Part shown: positions 9,702 to 19,396 of the stretch, piece by piece
Layout: every line of letters begins with the position of its first letter
Numbering within the stretch: position 1 is the stretch's first letter
Assembly: GCA_005503085.1 (NCBI GenBank)
Contig: SCOI01000010.1
Location: 1 to 64,000, forward strand
Length of the DNA: 64,000 nucleotides
Direction: 5' to 3'
From: Burkholderiales bacterium C2
GTDB lineage: Bacteria > Pseudomonadota > Gammaproteobacteria > Burkholderiales > Burkholderiaceae_C
Translations under genes and position numbers: made by a program
The notes under the pieces: generated by a model
The model's database searches: none
Told to the model about the DNA's origin: nothing
The model's input: the letters and a program-made list of their open reading frames with translations, nothing else

Positions 9702-10988
9702 ATGTCTGCAGCAAGTCCCTCGAACCCAGGCGGCCGTGCGCTCTCGGTGCTGGTGGTCAGCACCCTGGCCTTCACGGTCTGCTTCATGGTCTGGATGATG
9801 TTCGGCGTGATCGGCATCCCGATCAAGAAGCAGCTCGGGCTGAACGCCACCGAGTTCGGCCTGCTGACCGCGATGCCGGTGCTCAGCGGCTCGCTGGTGC
9901 GGGTGCCGCTGGGCATCTGGACCGACAAGTTCGGCGGCCGCATCGTCTTCTTCAGCCTGATGCTGGCCTGCGTGATCCCGATCTGGTTGATGGCCTATGC
10001 GACGGCCTACTGGCATTTCCTGACCATCGGCCTGTTCGTCGGCCTGGCCGGCGGCAGCTTCTCGGTCGGCACGCCCTATGTGGCGCGCTGGTTTCCGAAG
10101 AATCGCCAGGGCTTCGCGATGGGCGTGTTCGGCGCCGGCAACTCGGGCGCGGCGGTCAACAAGTTCGTCGCCCCGGCCCTGGTCGTGGCCTTCGGCTGGA
10201 CCATGGTGCCCCATGTCTATGCGGCGGTGCTGCTCGGCACGGCCATCCTGTTCTGGTTCTTCAGCCACTCGGATGAGCAGCATCTGGTTAGCAGCAAGGC
10301 CAGCTTCGCCAGCCAGCTGAAGGCCTTGAAGGACCCCAGGGTGCTGAAGTACTGCCAGTACTACAGCATCGTGTTCGGCGGCTATGTGGCGCTCTCGCTG
10401 TGGATGGTGCAGTACTACGTCGGCGAGTACGGCCTGGACATCCGTGTCGCCGCGCTGCTGGCGGCCTGCTTCTCGCTGCCCGGCGGCGTGCTGCGCGCGA
10501 TCGGCGGCTGGCTCAGCGACCGGCATGGCGCCCACAACGTCACCTGGTGGGTCATGTGGGTCAGCTGGATCTGCCTGTTCCTGCTGTCCTACCCGCACAC
10601 CGAGTTCACCGTGCAGACGATCAACGGCGCCCGGACCTTCAGCATCGGCCTGAACGTCTATGTATTCACCGCGCTGATGTTCATCCTGGGCATCGCCTGG
10701 GCCTTCGGCAAGGCCAGCGTCTTCAAGTACATCAGCGACGACTACGGCCAGAACATCGGCGCCATCAGCGGCATCGTCGGCCTGGCCGGCGGCCTCGGTG
10801 GCTTCGTGCTGCCCATCATGTTCGGCGCGCTGATGGACCTGACCGGCATCCGCTCCAGCGCCTTCATGCTGATGTACGGCGTGGTCTGGGTCTCGCTGAT
10901 CTGGATGTACTGGACCGAGGTGCGCAAGACCGAGGTCATGGGCAAGCAGGCGCCCGACGCGCCCTTCAGCCGCTCCTTCCCGCGCTGA
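9702..10988 (+). CDS. narK1: Nitrate transporter NarK1 (MFS)
   Basis: Twelve-helix major facilitator of the nitrate/nitrite porter family, 428 residues. NarK1-type proteins are thought to import nitrate with protons. It carries the family signatures: a GVIGIPIKKQLGL start to helix 1, R(V)PLGIWTDKFGGR after helix 2, and the glycine-rich NarK motifs GAGNSGAAVNKF and GLAGGLGGF. Candidate starts at 9672 (GTG) and 9681 (ATG) exist, but GGAG at 9691-9694 is 7 bases from the ATG at 9702, which is chosen. That SD lies inside a perfect palindrome (9689-9700). It is the first gene of the long nar operon, 26 bases before narK2. Confidence 0.92.
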   Translation: MSAASPSNPGGRALSVLVVSTLAFTVCFMVWMMFGVIGIPIKKQLGLNATEFGLLTAMPVLSGSLVRVPLGIWTDKFGGRIVFFSLMLACVIPIWLMAYATAYWHFLTIGLFVGLAGGSFSVGTPYVARWFPKNRQGFAMGVFGAGNSGAAVNKFVAPALVVAFGWTMVPHVYAAVLLGTAILFWFFSHSDEQHLVSSKASFASQLKALKDPRVLKYCQYYSIVFGGYVALSLWMVQYYVGEYGLDIRVAALLAACFSLPGGVLRAIGGWLSDRHGAHNVTWWVMWVSWICLFLLSYPHTEFTVQTINGARTFSIGLNVYVFTALMFILGIAWAFGKASVFKYISDDYGQNIGAISGIVGLAGGLGGFVLPIMFGALMDLTGIRSSAFMLMYGVVWVSLIWMYWTEVRKTEVMGKQAPDAPFSRSFPR

Positions 10989-11014
10989 CCCCCAGCGCAC
11001 AACGGAAAAGAACC

Positions 11015-12640
11015 ATGAGCAACAAAAGCAGCAGCGCCGACATCGCGGACTGGCGCCCCGAGGACGAACAGTTCTGGAACAAGACCGGCAAGAAGATCGC
11101 CTACCGCAATCTCTGGATCTCCATCCCCGCCCTGCTCTGCGGCTTCGCGGTCTGGGGTATGTGGGGCATCATCACCGTGCAGATGCTGAACCTGGGCTTT
11201 CCCTTCAGCCAGGCGGAGCTGTTCACGCTGACGGCCATCGCCGGCATCTCGGGGGCCACGATGCGCATCCCGGCCAGTTTCCTGATACGCATGGCCGGCG
11301 GGCGCAACACCATCTTCCTGACCACCGCGATGCTCTTGGCCCCGGCCATCGGCACCGGCGTGGCGCTGCAGCACCCCGAGTGGCCGCTGTGGGTGTTCCA
11401 GCTGATGGCGCTGTGGTCGGGTGTCGGTGGCGGCAACTTCGCCTCGTCGATGTCGAATATCTCGACCTTCTTCCCGAAGCGCCTGCAGGGCACGGCGCTG
11501 GGGCTGAACGCCGGCCTGGGCAATTTCGGCGTCACGACCATGCAGATCGTGATCCCGCTGGTGATGACCGTCGGGCTGTTCGGTGCGCTGGGTGGTGACT
11601 CGAAGTCGCTGCTGAAGGACAGCGGTTGGATCTTCGGCAAGATCGCCGCCGGCACGCCCACCTGGATACAGAACGCCGGCTTCGCCTGGGTGCTGTCCCT
11701 GGTGCCGCTGTCCCTGCTGTGCTGGCTCGGCATGAACAACCTGAAGACGGTGACCCCGGCCGCCGGACACCCGCTGCTCGCCTTCGCCAAGATCACCTAT
11801 CTGTACTCGCTGGCCTTCATCCCCTCCGTCGGGATGCTCTATCTCTACCTGCCGGCGCCCACCGGACTGGGTCTGCTGAATATGTGGGTGGCGATCCCGC
11901 TGGACATCCTCGCCGCGCTGCTGGTGATGAAGCTGGCCGCCTTCGGCACGATGAAGGAGAACGTCGCCAAGCAGTTCGAGATCTTCAAGAATAAGCACAC
12001 CTGGGCGATGACGGCGCTGTACGTCGTGACCTTCGGCAGCTTCATCGGCTTCTCGATGGCCCTGCCGCTGGCGATCACGGTGATCTTCGGCTTCATCCAT
12101 GCCCCCGATGCGGCCGGCGTGATGCAGCACACGCTGAAGAACCCGAACGCCCCCTCGGCGCTGACCTATGCATGGATAGGCCCCTTCGTCGGCGCAGCGG
12201 TACGGCCCGTCGGCGGCTGGATCTCGGACAAGGTGGGCGGCTCCATCGTCACCCAGATCATCTCGGCCCTCATGGTGTTCGCCTCGGCGGCGGTCGGCTA
12301 CGTGATGCTGCAGGCCTATGGCTCGGCCACGCCGGAGCAGCATTTCCCGATGTTCATGGGCCTGTTCATCCTGCTGTTCGCCGCCAGCGGCATCGGCAAC
12401 GGCTCGACCTTCCGCAGCGTCGGCTTCATCTTCGACCGCCAGCAGGCCGGCCCGGTGCTGGGCTGGACCTCGGCGGTGGCCGCCTACGGCGCCTTCATCG
12501 CCCCGGTGCTGATCGGCCAGCAGATCAAGGCCGGCACCCCGCAGTACGCCTTCTACGGTTTCGCCGTGTTCTACGCGGCCTGCCTGATCCTGAACTGGTG
12601 GTTCTATCTGCGTGCGAATGCGTACGTGAAGAACCCCTGA
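11015..12640 (+). CDS. narK2: Nitrate/nitrite transporter NarK2 (MFS)
   Basis: Major facilitator of 541 residues, nearer the E. coli NarK type, expected to exchange nitrate for nitrite. It has a cytoplasmic N-terminus (about 40 residues with ADWRPEDEQFWNKTG), then WGMWGIITVQMLNLGF in helix 1, the RIPASFLIRMAGGRN loop, GVGGGNFASSMSNIS and GLNAGLGNFGV motifs, and the late NGSTFRSVGFIF motif. It is longer than E. coli NarK (463) because of an insertion around 180-215 and extra C-terminal sequence. NarK1 and NarK2 are separate genes here, whereas they are fused in Paracoccus. The spacer to narG is 19 bases. Confidence 0.92.
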   Translation: MSNKSSSADIADWRPEDEQFWNKTGKKIAYRNLWISIPALLCGFAVWGMWGIITVQMLNLGFPFSQAELFTLTAIAGISGATMRIPASFLIRMAGGRNTIFLTTAMLLAPAIGTGVALQHPEWPLWVFQLMALWSGVGGGNFASSMSNISTFFPKRLQGTALGLNAGLGNFGVTTMQIVIPLVMTVGLFGALGGDSKSLLKDSGWIFGKIAAGTPTWIQNAGFAWVLSLVPLSLLCWLGMNNLKTVTPAAGHPLLAFAKITYLYSLAFIPSVGMLYLYLPAPTGLGLLNMWVAIPLDILAALLVMKLAAFGTMKENVAKQFEIFKNKHTWAMTALYVVTFGSFIGFSMALPLAITVIFGFIHAPDAAGVMQHTLKNPNAPSALTYAWIGPFVGAAVRPVGGWISDKVGGSIVTQIISALMVFASAAVGYVMLQAYGSATPEQHFPMFMGLFILLFAASGIGNGSTFRSVGFIFDRQQAGPVLGWTSAVAAYGAFIAPVLIGQQIKAGTPQYAFYGFAVFYAACLILNWWFYLRANAYVKNP

Positions 12641-12659
12641 AGCTCCAAGGAACAAGACC

Positions 12660-15600
12660 ATGAGTCACTTTCTCGACCGCCTCAACTACTTCGCCTCGGC
12701 CAAGGAGGACTTCGCCGACGGCCACGGCCGCAGCACCGGCGAAGACCGGACCTGGGAAGACGCCTATCGCAACCGCTGGGCCCACGACAAGATCGTGCGC
12801 TCCACCCATGGCACCAACTGCACCGGCTCCTGCTCGTGGAAGATCTATGTGAAGGGTGGCATCGTCACCTGGGAAACCCAGCAGACCGACTACCCGCGCA
12901 CCCGCCCGGACCTGCCCAACCATGAGCCACGCGGCTGCGCCCGCGGTGCGAGCTACAGCTGGTATCTGTACAGCGCCAACCGCGTCAAGTACCCGATGGT
13001 GCGGGGCTCGCTGCTGAAGCACTGGCGCGCCGCGCGCAATGTAGCGCGCACCCCGGTCGATGCCTGGAAAAACCTGGTCGAGAACCAGGAACAGCGCCGC
13101 GAGTGGCAGCAGGACCGCGGGCTGGGCGGCTTCGTCCGCTCGAGCTGGGACGAGGTCAACGAGATCATCGCCAGCGCCAACATCTACACCATCAAGAAGC
13201 ACGGCCCCGACCGCGTGATCGGTTTCTCGCCGATTCCGGCGATGTCGATGATTTCCTATGCCGCCGGCAGCCGCTACCTGAGCCTGATGGGCGGCGTCTG
13301 CATGAGCTTCTACGACTGGTACTGCGACCTGCCGCCGGCCAGCCCGCAGATCTGGGGCGAGCAGACCGACGTGCCCGAGAGCGCCGACTGGTACAACAGC
13401 AACTACATCATCGCCTGGGGCTCCAACGTGCCGCAGACGCGCACGCCGGACGCCCACTTCTTCACCGAGGTGCGCTACAAGGGCGCGAAGACGGTGGCAA
13501 TCACGCCGGACTATGCCGAGATCTCCAAGCTGGCCGATATCTGGCTGCACCCCAAGCAGGGCACGGACGCGGCGATCGCGATGGCGATGGGCCATGTGAT
13601 CCTGAAGGAGTTCTACTTCGACAAGCGGTCGAGCTACTTCGATGACTACGCGCGGCGCTACACCGACCTGCCGCTGCTGGTGAAGATGAAGAAGCAGACC
13701 ACGGCCGACGGCCGCGAGTTGCTGGTGCCCGAGCGCTATCTGCGCGCCAGCGACTTCGGCGGCAAGCTGGGTCAGGACAACAACCCCGAGTGGAAGACCC
13801 TGGCCTTCGACGCGCTCGGCAAGGTGGTGCTGCCGAATGGCTCGATCGGCTTCCGTTGGGGCGCCGGCGAGCGGCCGGATCTGGGCAAATGGAATCTGGA
13901 AAGCAAGGAAGCGCGCAACGATGGCGATGTGCGATTGAAGCTCTCGGTGCTGGAGGACGGCGCCCAGGCCCATGAGGTGGCCGAGGTCGGCTTCCCCTAC
14001 TTCGGCGGCGTCGAATCGCCGCAGTTCACCGCCAACAAGCAGCAGGACGTGCTCTCGCGCCAGGTGCCGGTCGTGCGCCTGAAGCTGGGCAAGCATGAGG
14101 ACGCCGGCGAAGCCCTGGTGGCCACGGTGTTCGACCTGCAGGTGGCGCAGTACGGCATCAACCGGGGCTTTGGCGACAACACGCCCACCAGCTACGACGA
14201 CAACCTGCCCTACACCCCGGCCTGGGCCGAGAGCATCACCGGGGTCAAGCGCGAGCTGATCACCCAGGTGGCGCGCGAGTTCGCCGACACCGCCGACAAG
14301 ACCCGCGGCAAATCGATGGTCATCATCGGCGCGGCGATGAACCACTGGTACCACTGCGATATGAACTACCGCGGCATCATCAATATGCTGATGATGTGCG
14401 GCTGCATCGGCCAGAGCGGGGGCGGCTGGGCCCATTACGTCGGTCAGGAAAAACTGCGCCCGCAGACCGGCTGGACCGCGCTGGCCTTTGCGCTGGACTG
14501 GATACGCCCGCCGCGCCAGATGAACAGCACCAGCTTCTTCTACGCCCACACCGACCAGTGGCGGTACGAGAAGCTCGACGTCTCCGAGGTGCTGTCCCCG
14601 CTCGCCGACAAGGCCCAGTACGGCGGCAGCCTGATCGACTACAACGTGCGCGCCGAACGCATGGGCTGGCTGCCTAGCGCGCCGCAGATGCAGACCAACC
14701 CGATCCAGATAGTCAAGGACGCCCAGATCGCCGGCATGGATGCCAAGGACTATGCGGTCAAGGGGCTCAAGGATGGGTCCTTGCGCATGAGTTGCGAGGA
14801 CCCCGACCACGAGGCCAACTGGCCGCGCAATATGTTCGTCTGGCGCTCCAACATCCTCGGTTCCTCCGGCAAGGGCCACGAGTACTTCCTCAAGCACCTG
14901 CTCGGCACGACCAATGGCGTGCAGGGCAAGGACCTCGGCCAGGACGATGCCAAGCCGCAGGAGGTCGAGTGGCATGCCAAGGCCCCGGAGGGCAAGCTGG
15001 ACCTGCTGGTGACGCTGGACTTCCGCATGAGCACGACCTGCCTCTATTCGGACATCGTGCTGCCGACCGCCACCTGGTACGAGAAGAACGACCTGAACAC
15101 CTCGGACATGCACCCCTTCATCCACCCGCTCAGCACCGCGGTGGACCCGGCCTGGCAGGCCCGCAGCGACTGGGAGATCTACAAGGGCTTTGCGAAGAAA
15201 TTCAGCGAGCTTTGCGTCGGCCATCTCGGCGTCGAAAAGGAACTGGTGCTGACCCCGCTGATGCATGACAGTCCGGCCGAGCTGGCCCAGCCCTTCGGCG
15301 TGTCCGAATGGAAGAAGGGTCAGTGCGAGCTGATCCCGGGCAAGACCGCGCCGCAGATCGCCGTGGTCGAGCGCGACTACCCGAATCTCTACAAGCGCTT
15401 CACCGCACTCGGTCCGCTGATGAACAAGGCCGGCAACGGCGGCAAGGGCATCGGTTGGGACACCAAGACCGAGGTCGAGCAGCTGGGGGACCTGAACGGC
15501 CGGGTGCGCGACGAGGGTGTGACTCAGGGCATGCCCAGGATAGAGACCGATATCGATGCCACCGAGGTGGTGCTGTCGCTGGCGCCCGAGACCAACGGCC

Positions 15601-16445
15601 ATGTGGCCGTCAAGGCCTGGGAGGCGCTGGGCAAGCAGACCGGCCGTGACCACACCCACCTGGCCCTGCACCGCGAGGACGAGAAGATCCGCTTCCGCGA
15701 CATCCAGGCGCAACCGCGCAAGATCATCTCCTCGCCCACCTGGTCGGGCCTGGAGAGCGAGAAGGTCAGCTACAACGCCGGCTACACGAATGTGCATGAG
15801 CTGATCCCATGGCGCACGCTGACGGGCCGCCAGCAGTTCTACCAGGACCACCCCTGGATGCAGGCCTTCGGCGAAGGCTTCACGAGCTATCGCCCGCCGG
15901 TCGACCTGAAGACCCTGGTGGAGGTGCAGGGCATCAAGCCCAACGGCAACAAGGAGATCGCGCTCAACTTCATCACGCCGCACCAGAAATGGGGCATCCA
16001 CTCGACCTATAGCGACAACATCATGATGCTGACGCTCAACCGTGGCGGCTCGGTGATCTGGCTCAGCGAGGACGACGCGAAGAGCGCCGGCATCGTCGAC
16101 AACGACTGGGTCGAACTGTTCAACGCCAACGGCGCGATCGCGGCCCGCGCGGTGGTCAGCCAGCGCGTCAAGAACGGCATGGTGATGATGTACCACTCGC
16201 AGGAAAAGATCATCAACACGCCGGGCTCCGAGATCACCGGCACGCGCGGCGGCATCCACAACTCGGTGACCCGCATCGTCACCAAGCCCACCCACATGAT
16301 CGGCGGCTACGCCCAGCTGAGCTACGGCTTCAACTACTACGGGACCATAGGCACCAACCGCGACGAGTTCGTGCTGGTGCGCAAGATGTCCAAGATCGAC
16401 TGGATGGACGACGAGGTCGCCGCCACCGAAGGAGAACACGCATGA
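12660..16445 (+). CDS. narG: Respiratory nitrate reductase alpha subunit NarG
   Basis: Catalytic molybdenum (bis-MGD) subunit of membrane-bound nitrate reductase, 1261 residues (E. coli 1247). It reduces nitrate to nitrite on the cytoplasmic side. The FS0 [4Fe-4S] ligands are present as His50, Cys54, Cys58 and Cys93 (E. coli H49, C53, C57, C92), and Asp223 in WYCDLPPASPQ corresponds to the molybdenum ligand D222. No twin-arginine signal is present, as expected for a NarG anchored through NarI. SD is AAGGA, about 8 bases before the ATG. The stop overlaps narH in ATGA. Confidence 0.98.
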   Translation: MSHFLDRLNYFASAKEDFADGHGRSTGEDRTWEDAYRNRWAHDKIVRSTHGTNCTGSCSWKIYVKGGIVTWETQQTDYPRTRPDLPNHEPRGCARGASYSWYLYSANRVKYPMVRGSLLKHWRAARNVARTPVDAWKNLVENQEQRREWQQDRGLGGFVRSSWDEVNEIIASANIYTIKKHGPDRVIGFSPIPAMSMISYAAGSRYLSLMGGVCMSFYDWYCDLPPASPQIWGEQTDVPESADWYNSNYIIAWGSNVPQTRTPDAHFFTEVRYKGAKTVAITPDYAEISKLADIWLHPKQGTDAAIAMAMGHVILKEFYFDKRSSYFDDYARRYTDLPLLVKMKKQTTADGRELLVPERYLRASDFGGKLGQDNNPEWKTLAFDALGKVVLPNGSIGFRWGAGERPDLGKWNLESKEARNDGDVRLKLSVLEDGAQAHEVAEVGFPYFGGVESPQFTANKQQDVLSRQVPVVRLKLGKHEDAGEALVATVFDLQVAQYGINRGFGDNTPTSYDDNLPYTPAWAESITGVKRELITQVAREFADTADKTRGKSMVIIGAAMNHWYHCDMNYRGIINMLMMCGCIGQSGGGWAHYVGQEKLRPQTGWTALAFALDWIRPPRQMNSTSFFYAHTDQWRYEKLDVSEVLSPLADKAQYGGSLIDYNVRAERMGWLPSAPQMQTNPIQIVKDAQIAGMDAKDYAVKGLKDGSLRMSCEDPDHEANWPRNMFVWRSNILGSSGKGHEYFLKHLLGTTNGVQGKDLGQDDAKPQEVEWHAKAPEGKLDLLVTLDFRMSTTCLYSDIVLPTATWYEKNDLNTSDMHPFIHPLSTAVDPAWQARSDWEIYKGFAKKFSELCVGHLGVEKELVLTPLMHDSPAELAQPFGVSEWKKGQCELIPGKTAPQIAVVERDYPNLYKRFTALGPLMNKAGNGGKGIGWDTKTEVEQLGDLNGRVRDEGVTQGMPRIETDIDATEVVLSLAPETNGHVAVKAWEALGKQTGRDHTHLALHREDEKIRFRDIQAQPRKIISSPTWSGLESEKVSYNAGYTNVHELIPWRTLTGRQQFYQDHPWMQAFGEGFTSYRPPVDLKTLVEVQGIKPNGNKEIALNFITPHQKWGIHSTYSDNIMMLTLNRGGSVIWLSEDDAKSAGIVDNDWVELFNANGAIAARAVVSQRVKNGMVMMYHSQEKIINTPGSEITGTRGGIHNSVTRIVTKPTHMIGGYAQLSYGFNYYGTIGTNRDEFVLVRKMSKIDWMDDEVAATEGEHA

Positions 16446-17974
16446 AGATACGCGCCCAAATCGGCATGGTGCTGAACCTGGACAAGTGCATCGGCTGCCA
16501 CACCTGCTCGGTCACCTGCAAGAACGTCTGGACCAACCGGCCCGGCATGGAGTACGCCTGGTTCAACAATGTGGAGTCCAAGCCTGGCATCGGCTACCCG
16601 AAGGAATGGGAGAACCAGGCCCGCTGGAACGGTGGCTGGATCCGCAAGCCCAATGGCCAGATCGAACCGCGCCAGGGCGGCAAGTGGAAGCTGCTGATGC
16701 GCATCTTCGCCAACCCGAACCTGCCGCAGATCGACGACTACTACGAGCCCTTCAGCTTCGACTACGACCATCTGCAGTCGGCCCCCAAGAGCAAGGCGCC
16801 GCCGACGGCCCGCCCGCGCAGCCTGATCACCGGCCAGCGCATGCAGAAGATCGAGTGGGGGCCCAACTGGGAGGAAATCCTCGGCGGCGAGTTCGCCAAG
16901 CGCAGCAAGGACATCAACTTCGAGCAGGTGCAGAAGGACATCTACGGCCAGTTCGAGAACACCTTCATGATGTATCTGCCCCGGCTGTGCGAGCACTGCC
17001 TGAACCCGGCCTGCGTGGCCTCCTGTCCCTCGGGCTCGATCTACAAGCGCGAGGAGGACGGCATCGTGCTGATCGATCAGGACAAGTGCCGCGGCTGGCG
17101 CATGTGCGTCTCCGGTTGCCCGTACAAGAAGATCTACTACAACTGGCAGAGTGGCAAGGCCGAGAAGTGCATCTTCTGCTACCCGCGCATCGAGGCCGGC
17201 CAGCCCACCGTCTGCTCGGAAACCTGTGTCGGCCGGATCCGCTATCTGGGCGTGCTGCTGTATGACGCCGACCGCATCCAGGAAGCCGCCAGCGTCAAGG
17301 ACGACAAGGACCTCTACCGCGCCCAGCTCGACATCTTCCTCGACCCGCATGACCCGGCCGTGCAGGCCCAGGCGCGCAAGGACGGCATTCCCGAGGCTTG
17401 GCTGGAATCGGCCAGGAAGAGCCCGGTCTACAAGATGGCCGTCGACTGGAAGGTCGCCCTGCCCCTGCACCCCGAGTACCGCACCCTGCCCATGGTCTGG
17501 TATGTGCCGCCGCTCTCGCCGATCAGTGCCGCGGCCAATGCCGGCCAGATTCCGGGCAGCGGCATCAATGGCGACATCCCCGACGTCAAGCAGCTGCGCA
17601 TCCCCGTGCAGTACCTGGCCAATCTGCTGACCGCCGGCGATGTGGCACCGGTCGAGCGGGCGCTGGAACGCATGCTGGCGATGCGCGCCTACCAGCGCGG
17701 CAAGCATGTGGACGGCATCGAGAACAAGGCCGTGCTGGACCAGGTGGGCCTGCTGAAGCACGAGGTCGAAGACATGTACCAGACCATGGCCATCGCCAAC
17801 TACGAGGACCGTTTCGTGATCCCCACCACCCACCGCGAGTACGCCGAGAACGCCTACGACCTGCGCGGTGGCTGCGGCTTCAGCTTCGGCAACGGCTGCT
17901 CGGAGGGCGAGAGCAATGTCAGCCTGTTCGGTGGCGACAAGAAACGCACGATTCCGATCAAGGCCACGCTGTGA
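16442..17974 (+). CDS. narH: Respiratory nitrate reductase beta subunit NarH
   Basis: Iron-sulfur electron-transfer subunit (510 residues) that carries electrons from the NarI hemes to NarG. Four cysteine groups are seen: CIGCHTCSVTC (C16, C19, C22, C26); CEHCLNPACVASC; the CRGWRMCVSGC group, in which Trp replaces a Cys as in other NarH proteins with a [3Fe-4S] cluster; and CIFCYPR...CSETC. The start overlaps narG by 4 bases and the spacer to narJ is 10 bases. All expected cluster ligands are present. Confidence 0.98.
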   Translation: MKIRAQIGMVLNLDKCIGCHTCSVTCKNVWTNRPGMEYAWFNNVESKPGIGYPKEWENQARWNGGWIRKPNGQIEPRQGGKWKLLMRIFANPNLPQIDDYYEPFSFDYDHLQSAPKSKAPPTARPRSLITGQRMQKIEWGPNWEEILGGEFAKRSKDINFEQVQKDIYGQFENTFMMYLPRLCEHCLNPACVASCPSGSIYKREEDGIVLIDQDKCRGWRMCVSGCPYKKIYYNWQSGKAEKCIFCYPRIEAGQPTVCSETCVGRIRYLGVLLYDADRIQEAASVKDDKDLYRAQLDIFLDPHDPAVQAQARKDGIPEAWLESARKSPVYKMAVDWKVALPLHPEYRTLPMVWYVPPLSPISAAANAGQIPGSGINGDIPDVKQLRIPVQYLANLLTAGDVAPVERALERMLAMRAYQRGKHVDGIENKAVLDQVGLLKHEVEDMYQTMAIANYEDRFVIPTTHREYAENAYDLRGGCGFSFGNGCSEGESNVSLFGGDKKRTIPIKATL

Positions 17975-17984
17975 GGACGCCGAC

Positions 17985-18668
17985 ATGAACAACACCCCGA
18001 TGTCCCGCTCCTGCCGCGTGCTCGCGCGCCTGCTGGACTACCCGCAGGCCGAGATGCGCTCGGCCCTGCCCGAGTTGCATGCGGTGCTGCGCGACGAAGC
18101 GGCGCTGAGCGCCGAGCGCCTGCAGGAACTGAAGGCGCTGATGAGCACGTTGCAGCAAGGCGATGCCTATGCCGTCGAGGGCCGCTATGTCGACAGCTTC
18201 GACCGCGGCCGCGCCACCAGCCTGCATATGTTCGAGCATGTGCATGGCGACTCACGCGACCGTGGGCCGGCCCTGGTCGACCTGGCACAAACCTATGAAG
18301 CGGGCGGCATGTTCTTCGATGCCAGCGAACTACCCGACTACCTGCCGGTGGTGCTGGAGTTCGCCTCGACCCAGCCGCCGGCCACCGCCCGCGCCTTTCT
18401 CGGCGAGATGGCCCATATCCTGAACACCATCCACAGCGGCCTGATCAAGCACGAGAACCCCTACGCGGCCGCGATCGGCGCGGTGCTGGAGCTGGCCGGC
18501 GAGACGCCGCAGGCGGTGCAGATCACGGCCGACGAAGCGCTCGACGAGGCCTGGGTCGAGCCACCCACCTTCGATGGTTGCAGCAGCAAGGGCCAGAGCC
18601 GCCCCGGCACGCCGCAGCCCATCCATATCGTCAAGAAGACCACCATGAACCCAGGAGTGCGTCCATGA
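17985..18668 (+). CDS. narJ: Nitrate reductase assembly chaperone NarJ
   Basis: Cytoplasmic, system-specific chaperone (227 residues) needed to insert the molybdenum cofactor into NarG and to dock NarGH on NarI; it is not part of the final enzyme. It has the NarJ/DmsD-type all-helical sequence: LARLLDYPQAEMR, YVDSFDRGRATSLHMFEHVHGDSRDRG (the family hallmark) and a DYLPVVLEF segment. The frame is open upstream into narH, but the ATG at 17985, 10 bases after narH, gives the normal family length. The stop overlaps the narI start in ATGA. Confidence 0.96.
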   Translation: MNNTPMSRSCRVLARLLDYPQAEMRSALPELHAVLRDEAALSAERLQELKALMSTLQQGDAYAVEGRYVDSFDRGRATSLHMFEHVHGDSRDRGPALVDLAQTYEAGGMFFDASELPDYLPVVLEFASTQPPATARAFLGEMAHILNTIHSGLIKHENPYAAAIGAVLELAGETPQAVQITADEALDEAWVEPPTFDGCSSKGQSRPGTPQPIHIVKKTTMNPGVRP

Positions 18669-19381
18669 ACTCGCTCGACTTTGCACTATTCGGCCTCTAC
18701 CCCTATATCTGCCTGGCCGTCTTCCTGCTCGGCAGCCTCTTGCGCTTCGACCGCGACCAGTACAGCTGGAAGAGCGATTCCTCGCAGCTGCTGCGCACCG
18801 GCTCGCTTCGCTGGGGCAGCAATCTCTTCCATGTCGGCATCCTGGTGCTGTTCTTCGGCCACACCGTCGGCATGCTGACGCCGCACTTCCTCTACGAGCC
18901 CTTGATGAGCGCCGGCGCCAAGCAGCTGATGGCAATGATCGTCGGCGGCGTCGCCGGCCTGCTCGGCTTCATCGGCCTGAGTCTGCTGCTGCACCGCCGC
19001 CTGACGGATGCGCGCATCCGCCGCAACAGCAAGCCCAGCGACATCGCGCTGCTGGCCCTGCTGTGGCTGCAGCTGCTGCTGGGCCTGGCCACGATCCCGC
19101 TGTCGGCCCAGCACCTGGACGGCGGCATGATGATGGCGCTGGCCGAATGGGCGCAGCGCATCGTCACCTTCCGCGGTGGCGCTGTCGAGCTGCTGGCCGG
19201 GGCCTCCTGGGTCTTCAAGCTGCATATGTTCCTGGGCATGACGGTGTTCCTGGTCTTCCCCTTCACCCGCCTGGTTCATGTCTGGAGCGGTTTCGGCACG
19301 CTGGCCTATTTGATCCGCCCCTATCAGATGGTGCGCAGCCGCCGCCTCAATCTGCCGCCGGGCCACAAGCAGCAGCACTGA
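18665..19381 (+). CDS. narI: Respiratory nitrate reductase gamma subunit NarI
   Basis: Membrane cytochrome b subunit (238 residues) that oxidises quinol and passes electrons through two b hemes to NarH. The four heme-ligand histidines fall at exactly the E. coli positions: His56 and His66 (FHVGILVLFFGH), His187 and His205 (KLHMFLGM...RLVHVWSG). Five hydrophobic segments are visible. The start is set by the ATGA overlap with narJ. The spacer to the following isomerase gene is 15 bases with a good SD (AGGAGAAA). Confidence 0.97.
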   Translation: MNSLDFALFGLYPYICLAVFLLGSLLRFDRDQYSWKSDSSQLLRTGSLRWGSNLFHVGILVLFFGHTVGMLTPHFLYEPLMSAGAKQLMAMIVGGVAGLLGFIGLSLLLHRRLTDARIRRNSKPSDIALLALLWLQLLLGLATIPLSAQHLDGGMMMALAEWAQRIVTFRGGAVELLAGASWVFKLHMFLGMTVFLVFPFTRLVHVWSGFGTLAYLIRPYQMVRSRRLNLPPGHKQQH

Positions 19382-19396
19382 GCACAGGAGAAAAAG

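Noticed and set aside
12525..16439. A 1304-codon open frame antisense to narG
   Set aside because: It mirrors narG, which has all cofactor ligands. High GC third positions produce long empty frames on the opposite strand; the translation is low-complexity His/Leu/Val/Gln-rich and has no RBS or family resemblance.
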